Shown: positions 1-6,616 of the stretch, one piece after another | Layout of the letters: each line of letters opens with the position of its first letter | Numbering within the stretch: the first letter of the stretch is position 1 | Assembly: GCA_050731755.1 (NCBI GenBank) | Contig: JBOHPP010000237.1 | Location: 1 to 22,212 of the forward strand | DNA: 22,212 nucleotides | Direction: 5' to 3' | From: JBOHPP01 sp050731755 | GTDB taxonomy: Bacteria; Methylomirabilota; Methylomirabilia; Rokubacteriales; CSP1-6 | The notes under the pieces: generated by a model | Databases searched by the model: none | Told to the model about the DNA's origin: nothing | Seen by the model: the letters and a program-made list of their open reading frames with translations, nothing else | Position numbers and translations under genes: made by a program

Positions 1-165
1 GTCCTCGGCATCGGCGGCCGGCGGCGGCGGAGCCGGCCGAGCCGGCGGCGCCTCCGGCGGGGGGCTGGAGGCCGGGCGCTCGGTGCCGGCCGGGCCTCCG
101 GTGGAGGCCGGCGCGGGCGCGGCCGGCTGGCCCCGGCCGCGCACGAGGTCGCTCATCCGTACCAT
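1..165 (-). CDS. Proline/alanine-rich protein, N-terminal part only
   Basis: Only the first 55 codons are in the window; the gene runs off the left edge. I chose the ATG at 165 because it overlaps the stop of the upstream ATPase (TGATG), the usual sign of translational coupling; a second in-frame ATG lies at 156. After a short charged start (MVRMSDLVRGRG) the sequence is almost entirely Pro, Ala, Gly and Glu, a disordered linker of the kind that precedes a membrane or periplasmic domain. Its place behind an ExeA/GspA-like ATPase would fit a GspB-like partner or another member of an exopolysaccharide/exosortase-type cluster, but nothing in the visible residues identifies the family. Confidence 0.6.
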   Translation of the reverse strand, partial: MVRMSDLVRGRGQPAAPAPASTGGPAGTERPASSPPPEAPPARPAPPPPAADAED

Positions 166-971
166 CAGGCGGTGCCTACCTTGTCCTTGATGACCTCGGC
201 GACGATGCGGTCGTCGATCTCCTTGGCCCGCCGGGAGCAGCCCACCAGGAGGGCGATGTCGCAGATGTTGTTGATCTCGCGCGGCGTGCCCCGGGTGAAG
301 TCGAAGATCAGCTTCACCGCGTCCTCGGTGAAAATTTGACGGGTCAGCCCGGCCATGCCCAGGCGATGGGCGATGTAGTTGGCCGTGTGGGTGTCGTCGA
401 GCGTGTTGAGGTGGTAGCGAATGCCCACGCGTTGATCCAGGTGCTTGAGCCCGCGCACCTTGGCCGCTAGCTCCGGCGACCCGATGATCAGCAGCGTCAC
501 CAGGAACCGGTCGTCGGTCTGGAAGTTCAGCAGGAGGCGCAGCTCCTCGAACACGCCGTCGTCATCGATGAGCTGGGCCTCGTCGACGATGACGACGGTG
601 TCGCGGCCGGCCTGGAAGTTGCGGAAGAAGACGTCGTGCAGCTGGTGGAGCAACTCCGGCTTGCTCCGGACCGGCGTCTCGACGCCGAGCTGGTAGAGCA
701 CTTCGCGAAGGAAGTCGACGGGGGTCCAGCTGGGGTTGGTGAGGAGCCCGATCTCGTACCGCTCGGCCTCCAGCCGCTGGATGAGTGCGCGCGACAGGGT
801 CGTCTTGCCGCACCCGTACTCGCCGGTAAGCATGGCGCAGCCCTTGCGCTGGCGGACGGCGTACATGAGCCGGACCAGCGCCTCCTCGTGCTCTGGCGAC
901 AGGTAGAAGAACTTCGGGTTCGGCGAGTTGTCGAAGGGCTGCTCACTGAGGCCCCAGAACGCCTCGTACAT
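165..971 (-). CDS. ExeA/GspA-like AAA ATPase (secretion/PEP-CTERM-locus type)
   Basis: A 268-residue cytoplasmic ATPase. The N-terminus (MYEAFWGLSEQPF..., then NPKFFYLSPEHEEAL) is the signature opening of the ExeA/GspA family. This family includes the ATPases of type II secretion and those found beside polysaccharide-export genes in exosortase (XrtA) loci. Walker A is GEYGCGKT at about residues 50-57 and Walker B is VVIVDEAQ at about 125-132. The C-terminal AAA lid holds TRGTPREINNICD. The ATG at 971 lies 4 nt after the SLBB gene stop, with AGGGA about 9 nt upstream. With an SLBB protein immediately upstream, I infer a role in assembling or energising a surface-polysaccharide export machine. 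A general secretion role is also possible. Confidence 0.85.
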   Translation of the reverse strand: MYEAFWGLSEQPFDNSPNPKFFYLSPEHEEALVRLMYAVRQRKGCAMLTGEYGCGKTTLSRALIQRLEAERYEIGLLTNPSWTPVDFLREVLYQLGVETPVRSKPELLHQLHDVFFRNFQAGRDTVVIVDEAQLIDDDGVFEELRLLLNFQTDDRFLVTLLIIGSPELAAKVRGLKHLDQRVGIRYHLNTLDDTHTANYIAHRLGMAGLTRQIFTEDAVKLIFDFTRGTPREINNICDIALLVGCSRRAKEIDDRIVAEVIKDKVGTA

Positions 972-975
972 GGCG

Positions 976-2640
976 TCAGTCCCTGAACAAGAAGTACAGT
1001 CCGGTGTAGGCGGTGATCAGCGAGGCCACCGCGCTGGCGATGGCGATGTAGTCCTGATACCAGCGCACCGACACCTCGGGCACCGTCACCACCGCGCCGG
1101 CCTCCAGCGGCGGCGCTTCGGCCATGAGATAGGACCGGCCGTTGGGCAGCGTCACCGTCGCCCGGGCGAAGCGGGCGCGCACGGTGGGGCCGCCGGCCAG
1201 CGCGATGTACTCCCGCGGCGTGAGGTCGGGCCGGAAGTCCACGGCGCCGGGCGCCCGCACCTCACCCAGCACGTAGACCTTGTCCTCGGCCACCGGCAGG
1301 CTGAACACGTCACCGTTCTCCAGCGCGATGTTCTGGGCGTCATCCTTCTCGACGAGCAGCCGGTGGAGATCGACGGGGATGCGCTGGCGGGGTCCGGCCG
1401 CCCCGATGCGCTCGACGACCGCCAGTCGCAGGTCGGCGTGGGCGGCGGCGCCGCCGGCCCGCCCGACGACGTCCTTGACCCGGTCGCCGCGAGCCAGCTC
1501 GAAGCGCTGCACGATCGTGGGCCGGCCGGCGGTGGTGGTGCGGCTCGAGTCGTGGGTGCCGATGAAGGCGCCCCGCACCTCGACCACGTCCTGCAGCACG
1601 GTGAGCGGCGGGACGAACAGCACGTCACCGGGCCGGAGGGGCACGTCGGCCGGCCGGGCCGGCGCGGCAGTGAGATCGACGGACAGTGTCTCCTTGCGGC
1701 CGTCGGTCTGGACCCGCGTCAGCCGTCCCTCGGTGGCGGCCGCGTTCTGAGCGAGGCCGCCGGTCAGCTCGAGAAGATCAGTCAGCTCGCCAGTGGCGCC
1801 GATCTCGTATTCGCCGGGACGTCGGAAGGCGCCGGTGAGGGTGACGGATCCGCCACGGGGCGGGACGTGGATCTGCATGCGTTCCTCCACCGTGGGGTTC
1901 TGCGCGAGGTCGCCCCGCATCTCGAAGCGCAGCAGGTCCAGCTCGCTGTCCACGCCGTTGCGGGTGACGACCACGCGGCGCAGGCTGCCGCGAGGGGTGA
2001 TCCCGCCGGCGGCTAGCAGCACCTCGTGCACGCGCCGCACCGCCGAGGCGTGGATCGATCCTGGGCGCTCGACCTCGCCGGACAGCACGACCTCGAAGCA
2101 ACGCGGAACGGACACCGACAGCGTGACGTCGGCAAACCTGAGCAACGTACGCGCGCGCTCGCCGATCTGCCGATTCGCGTCGCGCAGCGTGAGGCCGCCG
2201 ATCTCGATCGCCCCGATCGGCGGGATGCTGACGACGCCTTCGGGGTCGACGACGACCTGCTGCCGCAGCACGTCCAGCCGTCCGGCGATCTGCACCTCCA
2301 GCACGTCGCCCGAGCCCAGCCGGTACTCGGGACTCGGAACCCGGACGGAGACGCCAGCAACGCCGGCGTGCGCGCACGGATCCGGTCGGGGAAGCGCCGT
2401 CCCGCCCGGGGCGCGCACGGGGAAATCGGTGCCCGGCGGCTGCGGCGGGCTCAGAGGGGGCAGAGGCTGACCTGGCGGAGTCGGCGCGCGCGGCTCGGTC
2501 GAACCCGGACCGGGCGGCGCCTGGGCCAGCCCGCCCGTGGGCATCAGCAGACAAACCACCAGCACGACGCACAGCGCATCACGAGCGAAGCATCGGCGGC
2601 CCCGCGGGTCCACTTGACGCAATGAACCGCATTGTCTCAC
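976..2640 (-). CDS. SLBB-domain polysaccharide export protein
   Basis: Periplasmic/outer-membrane polysaccharide export protein of the Wza/KpsD type. A signal peptide (hydrophobic core LCVVLVVCLLM, then GGLAQA) is followed by a Pro-rich linker to about residue 90. A Poly_export domain begins at YRLGSGDVLEVQIAG (about 106-120), and several SLBB beta-grasp repeats follow, with the signatures VVLSGEVERPGSI, VTLTGAFRRPGEY, VEVRGAFIGTHDSS and VYVLGEVRAPGAV. It ends in a single hydrophobic helix (about 530-551), comparable to the C-terminal helix of Wza that spans the outer membrane. No lipobox cysteine is apparent. The start is uncertain: GTG 2640 has no Shine-Dalgarno, and an in-frame GTG at 2613 would also keep the signal peptide. 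It is first in an operon with the ATPase. Confidence 0.87.
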   Translation of the reverse strand: MRQCGSLRQVDPRGRRCFARDALCVVLVVCLLMPTGGLAQAPPGPGSTEPRAPTPPGQPLPPLSPPQPPGTDFPVRAPGGTALPRPDPCAHAGVAGVSVRVPSPEYRLGSGDVLEVQIAGRLDVLRQQVVVDPEGVVSIPPIGAIEIGGLTLRDANRQIGERARTLLRFADVTLSVSVPRCFEVVLSGEVERPGSIHASAVRRVHEVLLAAGGITPRGSLRRVVVTRNGVDSELDLLRFEMRGDLAQNPTVEERMQIHVPPRGGSVTLTGAFRRPGEYEIGATGELTDLLELTGGLAQNAAATEGRLTRVQTDGRKETLSVDLTAAPARPADVPLRPGDVLFVPPLTVLQDVVEVRGAFIGTHDSSRTTTAGRPTIVQRFELARGDRVKDVVGRAGGAAAHADLRLAVVERIGAAGPRQRIPVDLHRLLVEKDDAQNIALENGDVFSLPVAEDKVYVLGEVRAPGAVDFRPDLTPREYIALAGGPTVRARFARATVTLPNGRSYLMAEAPPLEAGAVVTVPEVSVRWYQDYIAIASAVASLITAYTGLYFLFRD

Positions 2641-2690
2641 TTGACCGCGTACCGACTGTCAAGAAAAAGCATAACTTCTCGATACTTCGC

Positions 2691-2720
2691 TTGACATCGG
2701 CCCGGGTCTCTCTCTATGAT
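2691..2720 (+). promoter_or_regulatory. Sigma70-type promoter of the HtrA gene
   Basis: TTGACA at 2691-2696 and TATGAT at 2715-2720 are separated by 18 bp, close to the housekeeping consensus. Transcription would start near 2727 and give a leader of about 27 nt containing the Shine-Dalgarno GAGG (2744-2747). The surrounding 2610-2700 segment carries several TTGAC/GTCAA motifs in both orientations. One of them is a minus-strand TTGACA at 2658-2663 that may serve the divergent SLBB gene. Confidence 0.65.
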
Positions 2721-2753
2721 CCCGATGCGCGAACGGCCGCGCCGAGGTTTGAA

Positions 2754-3926
2754 ATGACGCCCAGAGTTTCCCGCGCCCTGCTGCTGGGCGCGGCACTTTT
2801 CGCCTGCATCGGCGCCGGTTTCTGGCTGCACGCATTCTGGATCGAGACGTCGCGTCCGCCCGAGCCCCGCCCGCTTTCACCGATCGCCACGGCCGACACG
2901 CTGCAAGCCGCCTTCGTCACGGTCGCCGAACGCGTGCGGCCGGCGGTGGTCCACGTGGGCACAGTGCAGGTCGCACGGCGCCGTCGTCCGCCCGTCACGC
3001 CGGGGCCCTTCGCCGACGATCCCTTCTTCAAGGAGTTCTTCGACCAGTTCTTCGGCCCGGGCCGACCGGGCGGGCCCGGGGAGTTCCGCCAGCCCGGCCT
3101 GGGGTCGGGAGTGATCGTCGACCGCCGCGGGTACGTCCTCACCAACTTCCACGTCATCAAGGGCGCCGACGCGGTGACGTTGCGACTCAGCTCCAAGCGC
3201 GAGTACCGCGGGCGGATCGTGGGCACGGATCCCAAGACCGACCTTGCCGTCGTGCGCTTCGAGCCGGAGGCGGAGCTGGTGGTGGCGACGCTGGGCAACT
3301 CGGACGCCTTGCGCGTGGGCGAATGGGCGATCGCGATCGGCAACCCGTTCGGACTCGACCAGACCGTCACCGTGGGCGTGGTCAGCGCGACGGGCCGCGC
3401 CGACGTCGGCATCGCGAGCTACGAGAACTTCATCCAGACCGACGCGTCGATCAATCCCGGCAACTCCGGTGGGCCGCTCGTCAACCTCCGGGGCGAAGTC
3501 ATCGGCATCAACACGGCGATCGTCGCCACCGGTCAGGGCATCGGCTTCGCCATCCCCGCCAACATGGTCAAGCGCGTCATGGGCCAGCTCATCGATCGCG
3601 GCAAGGTGACGCGGGGATGGCTGGGCGTCTCGCTCCAGCCCATCACCACCGAGTTGGCCCAGGCCCTGGGGGTGACGGGAACGCGGGGCGCGGTGGTGGC
3701 GCGCGTGCATCCGGGCAGTCCGGCGGCCACCGGGGACATCAAGCCGAACGACGTGATCGTGAGCTTCGACGGTATCGCCATCGAGGACTACCATCACCTG
3801 CAGCGGCTGGCCGCCGAGATCGAGGTCGGCCGCACCGTCAAGCTCGAGATCGTGCGCGACCGTCAGCCGCGCACGGTGGCGCTCAAGATCGCCGAGGCGC
3901 CCGACAGCCCCGCGGCGGCGCGATAG
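2754..3926 (+). CDS. HtrA/Deg-family membrane-anchored serine protease with one PDZ domain
   Basis: Envelope quality-control protease, 390 residues. The frame is open back to 2622, but the ATG at 2754 is the credible start: GAGG sits 6 nt upstream and it lies just downstream of a strong promoter. A single N-terminal transmembrane anchor (about 8-29) is followed by a Pro-rich linker and the DPFFKEFFDQFFG loop typical of Deg proteases. The trypsin-like domain carries the triad His133 (TNFHVIKG), Asp163 (KTDLAVV) and Ser238 (NPGNSGGPL). One PDZ domain follows (about 285-372). Anchor plus one PDZ is the DegS/HhoB layout, but the loop resembles DegP/DegQ, so I do not give a finer name. It diverges from the polysaccharide-export operon. 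Confidence 0.93.
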   Translation: MTPRVSRALLLGAALFACIGAGFWLHAFWIETSRPPEPRPLSPIATADTLQAAFVTVAERVRPAVVHVGTVQVARRRRPPVTPGPFADDPFFKEFFDQFFGPGRPGGPGEFRQPGLGSGVIVDRRGYVLTNFHVIKGADAVTLRLSSKREYRGRIVGTDPKTDLAVVRFEPEAELVVATLGNSDALRVGEWAIAIGNPFGLDQTVTVGVVSATGRADVGIASYENFIQTDASINPGNSGGPLVNLRGEVIGINTAIVATGQGIGFAIPANMVKRVMGQLIDRGKVTRGWLGVSLQPITTELAQALGVTGTRGAVVARVHPGSPAATGDIKPNDVIVSFDGIAIEDYHHLQRLAAEIEVGRTVKLEIVRDRQPRTVALKIAEAPDSPAAAR

Positions 3927-3952
3927 GTCGGAGTTCGACGGCGTTTATGAAG

Positions 3953-3981
3953 TTGGAGGGGGCAGCGGCCGCCCCCTCCAA
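3953..3981. repeat. Perfect 11-bp GC hairpin between convergent genes
   Basis: An 11-bp arm at 3953-3963 (TTGGAGGGGGC) is exactly complementary to 3971-3981 around a 7-nt loop. It lies between the convergent HtrA gene and the kinase-BON gene. It has no T-tract, so it may be a bidirectional RNA-stabilising or non-canonical terminator hairpin. The same GGGGGC/GCCCCC core recurs at 19014-19030. Confidence 0.5.
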
Positions 3982-4039
3982 ACCTCCTCGTTCGCGCTGG
4001 GCGTTACAACCGTAGCCGCGGTAAGGCCGGCTCGAAGGC

Positions 4040-4867
4040 CTAGGCCACGAAGGGTGGGATGGGCGGGATTTCGACGGCGCGGGTGCGCACGTCGCGGACG
4101 CCCGGCACATCGCGCGCCACCTGCACGGCCTGCTCGAGCGCGGACGTGCCCTCCAGCGTGACGATGGCGCCCTGCGAGTCCACGGTGATCCGGTACCGGC
4201 GCGTTTCTGGGTGCATGGCCAGAGCCACCTGCACGCGGGAGGCCAGGGCGCGATCGGCCACGACCTGCCGGCCGGTGGTGCTGATGCGCAGGTTGCCGTG
4301 GCGGGCGACGCGCTCGATCATGTCGACGACGGCGTCGGTCGCGAGCTTCTCGGTGTTGACGATGACCTCGTAGAGCGTGGGCTCGTCGATGTCGACCTCG
4401 TAGAGATACCGCATCCGCCCCTTCTTCTCGGAATCGTCGCGGCGCACGAAGTCGGCGGCGGCCCGCTGGTTCGCCATCTCGCCGGTGAGCTCCGCCGAGC
4501 GCTTGATCCACTGGCGCACCCGGTGCTCGAAGGGAGCGATCAGCCGCACCCGCAGCACGTGGGGGATGCCGCGCAGCAGCCACTGTCCGCCGCGGCCCAT
4601 CAGGACGACGTCGTCGGCCTCGGCGAATTCCAGCAGCGTCGTCTGGAGGATCGTGATGTAGTGGCGGGTCTCGGCGTCGAAGCGCTCGAAGAGCGACGGC
4701 TTGGACTCGTCGAGGTGCGAGAGCTTCTCCTCGGCCAAGCCGTACCGCCGCACGGCGTCCTGCAGCAGCTCTTGATCGACGTACCGATAGCCCAGGCGCT
4801 GGGCGATGGCCATTCCGACTTCCGGCCCGCCGGCGCCCATCTGGTGGGAGAGCGTGATGATAGCCAT
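4040..4867 (-). CDS. Cytidylate-kinase-like protein with C-terminal BON domain
   Basis: A 275-residue two-domain protein. Residues 1 to about 190 match the cytidylate-kinase-like family (AAA_26): a P-loop SHQMGAGGPEVG at 7-18, the YRYVDQELLQDAVRRYGL segment, and the nucleotide-fold motif DDVVLMGRGGQWLL (about 85-98). Residues about 205-265 form a BON domain (DRALASRVQVALAMHP, ITVDSQGAIVTLEG, ARDVPGVRDV), a module usually tied to envelope or membrane binding and normally found in periplasmic proteins. No signal peptide or membrane segment is visible, so the fusion is probably cytosolic. The ATG is 3 nt after the stop of the small upstream gene, with the G-rich end of that gene serving as Shine-Dalgarno. 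The substrate is unknown. Confidence 0.82.
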   Translation of the reverse strand: MAIITLSHQMGAGGPEVGMAIAQRLGYRYVDQELLQDAVRRYGLAEEKLSHLDESKPSLFERFDAETRHYITILQTTLLEFAEADDVVLMGRGGQWLLRGIPHVLRVRLIAPFEHRVRQWIKRSAELTGEMANQRAAADFVRRDDSEKKGRMRYLYEVDIDEPTLYEVIVNTEKLATDAVVDMIERVARHGNLRISTTGRQVVADRALASRVQVALAMHPETRRYRITVDSQGAIVTLEGTSALEQAVQVARDVPGVRDVRTRAVEIPPIPPFVA

Positions 4868-4870
4868 GAC

Positions 4871-5068
4871 TCACCCCCGCCGGTACTTGTTCTTCAGCGC
4901 GGTCGGCGCGATCGCGATGCGCTTGCCCGCCACGTCGTCGAGGATGTAGACCTCGTCGGTGAGCGAGCCGCTGGCGAAGACCTCGAAGACGTCCAGCGCC
5001 GCCTCGAGCGTGCTCTCAGGGCGTTCGGCCATGAGCTCCTCGACCCGCGCGCGAGACAGTCGCGGCAT
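4871..5068 (-). CDS. Conserved-looking small protein of unknown function (65 aa)
   Basis: I do not recognise the family. The ATG at 5068 has a clear Shine-Dalgarno (GGAGG, about 5 nt upstream). The protein is charged and mainly helical at the N-terminus (RARVEELMAERPESTLEAAL). It has a hydrophobic middle (DVFEVFASGSLTDEVYILDDV) and a basic tail (LKNKYRRG). There is no cysteine, signal peptide or membrane helix. Its stop is 3 nt before the kinase-BON start, so the two are almost certainly co-translated and may work together. Confidence 0.7.
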   Translation of the reverse strand: MPRLSRARVEELMAERPESTLEAALDVFEVFASGSLTDEVYILDDVAGKRIAIAPTALKNKYRRG

Positions 5069-5133
5069 CCGTCCTCCGTCGCGAGTGGGGGGAGCCTACC
5101 CGAAGCCGCCCGAAGCGGCAAGGGCCGGTCGGG

Positions 5134-5784
5134 CTACGCCGAGGCCGCCATTGTCGGCGCCGGCTCCTCGAGCGGGGGCGCGAAGGAGTACGCCGGCCAG
5201 GGGCCCGTCGGGACGACGGCCACGTCCGGCACTCGGGCGGCCACGGGCGCGATCCGAGCCAGGAACGCCGGCACCTCCTCCCGGGGCACGAGGAAGGCCA
5301 CGGAGGCGGCGACGTTCGCGCCGTGGCCCGTGGGAGCGTAGCGCCAAGCCGCCAACCCCGCGCGCTCGACGAGACGCTCGGCCACGCCGCGGAGCAGCGC
5401 CGCTGCTCCCTCGTTGGCCGGAGCGCGTGAATCGAGCCGGAGCAGCCGAACGTTCATCTCGATCCGGCCCCGGAGGTGGTCCACTGCCGAGCAGATCCGG
5501 CTCCACCGCGCCTCGAGCCAGGACGCCAACTCGCTGTCGCCAACGACGGTGCCGAAGGGAAAGGGCACGACAGCCCCGGCGTCGAGCAGGCCGGCCAGGA
5601 TGTCGTGGTGACAGGCTTCAGCGCGAGGGTTGCGGGCGGGCGGCAGCCCGACGGGGCTGGCGACGAGGACCAGATCACGGACGCCGTGGGCGGTGACCAC
5701 GCCCCCGCCGACACCGTTCGGCGACGGGCGCCACCGGGACGGGAGGCTGTCGACGATCGCGTAGAGGTACCGCTGCGCCTGCAT
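5134..5784 (-). CDS. GvpL/GvpF-family gas-vesicle-type protein
   Basis: A 216-residue protein with the hallmarks of the GvpL/F family: an opening YLYAIV strand, a middle GAVVPFPFGTVV (the usual 'LP..FGTV' core) and a closing GPWPAYSFAPP, which is the family's diagnostic C-terminal motif. GvpF and GvpL are accessory proteins of gas vesicle assembly. No gvpA, gvpN or other gas vesicle gene is visible within the window, so this is either an orphan copy or a relative recruited for another task. The ATG at 5784 follows GAGGAG at good spacing. It is the first gene of a minus-strand run with the 65-residue protein (65-nt gap) and the kinase-BON gene. Confidence 0.8.
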   Translation of the reverse strand: MQAQRYLYAIVDSLPSRWRPSPNGVGGGVVTAHGVRDLVLVASPVGLPPARNPRAEACHHDILAGLLDAGAVVPFPFGTVVGDSELASWLEARWSRICSAVDHLRGRIEMNVRLLRLDSRAPANEGAAALLRGVAERLVERAGLAAWRYAPTGHGANVAASVAFLVPREEVPAFLARIAPVAARVPDVAVVPTGPWPAYSFAPPLEEPAPTMAASA

Positions 5785-5863
5785 CCCTGCTCCTCGGCTC
5801 CGGCGCTGGGACTTGGCCGAGCGTACGGGCAGTCGACGCCCGCGTCAAGCGCGTTTCTTAAGG

Positions 5864-5869
5864 TATAAT
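5864..5869 (+). promoter_or_regulatory. -10 box TATAAT directly before a GTG start (likely leaderless)
   Basis: A perfect TATAAT ends 9 nt before the GTG at 5879; transcription would start around 5876, leaving almost no leader. No good -35 is visible at 16-18 bp spacing. Confidence 0.55.
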
Positions 5870-5878
5870 CGGCGCGTC

Positions 5879-6616
5879 GTGTCGCCGCCGTGCTACCGCC
5901 GACATCGGGCCGCCGTCGACGTGCTGAGCCTGGTCCTGGGAGTCCTGTGGGTCTCCTCGGCCTTCGCCGGAAGCGCCGCCCCCGCCCTGCCGCCCGAGCT
6001 TCCCAAGAACGAGCGGGCCGAGCTCATGGAACTGGCCCAGACCGCCGACGTCGCGACGAACGTCCAGGCCGAGCCCTTTGTCATCCGGCAGGACATCTTC
6101 GAGTATCTCCTCGACCATCCCGAGTTCGCGGCGCACCTGGCCCGCGCCCTGCGCTACACCTCCTTGCGGATCTGGAGCACGCCCGAGGGGCTCTATCTGG
6201 ATGACGGCCATGGAGTGATCGGCCGGTTCCGCGTCATCTACGCGGCGAACGGCACGCGCGTCTTCCACGCCAAGGGCCGCTACAAGAAGGCCCTGCTGCC
6301 CACCATCCACGGCGAAGCGCTGACGATGATCGAGTATGAGGCGATCTCGGCCGGTGCCGGCCGGATCCTCGTGCGGCCCGCCGTGTCCGGATGGGTTCGC
6401 CTCGATAATCGCGTGGCTGGGCTGGCGATGCGGGTCGCCAGTGGCGTGGCTCAAACCAAGGCCGATCGCGAGGCGCGCAAACTCAGCAAGCTCTTCGCCC
6501 GGGCCAGCCAGGCGATCGACGATGATCCGGCCGCGGTATGGGCGCTGCTGTGTCTGCGGTCCGACGTACCCCATCGCGAGCTGGAAGAGTTCGGGCGCCT
6601 GCTCAACGTGCGCTGA
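5879..6616 (+). CDS. Secreted protein of unknown function (245 aa)
   Basis: The frame is open from 5813, but that start would lie upstream of the TATAAT at 5864-5869; the GTG at 5879 is therefore chosen. The N-terminus is a signal peptide (basic CYRRHRAA, hydrophobic VLSLVLGVLWVSSAFA), so the product should be periplasmic or exported. The mature part has a helical QTADVATNVQAEPFVIRQDI segment, then beta-rich stretches (YTSLRIWSTPEGLYLDDG, GRFRVIYAANGTRVFHAKG, EALTMIEYEA, RILVRPAVSGWVRLDN) and a helical C-terminus. The middle resembles a lipid-binding or START-like beta sheet in outline, but that is only an impression. It overlaps the convergent TPR gene by 14 bp at its 3' end. Confidence 0.75.
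   Translation: MSPPCYRRHRAAVDVLSLVLGVLWVSSAFAGSAAPALPPELPKNERAELMELAQTADVATNVQAEPFVIRQDIFEYLLDHPEFAAHLARALRYTSLRIWSTPEGLYLDDGHGVIGRFRVIYAANGTRVFHAKGRYKKALLPTIHGEALTMIEYEAISAGAGRILVRPAVSGWVRLDNRVAGLAMRVASGVAQTKADREARKLSKLFARASQAIDDDPAAVWALLCLRSDVPHRELEEFGRLLNVR

Noticed and set aside
928..2016. Long plus-strand ORF antisense to the SLBB gene
   Set aside because: Low-complexity Arg/Gly/Ala/His composition without a domain; a high-GC shadow of the real minus-strand gene.
4211..5341. 376-codon plus-strand ORF across the kinase-BON, 65-residue and GvpL/F genes
   Set aside because: Runs antisense through three genes with good starts and recognised motifs; the product has no domain.
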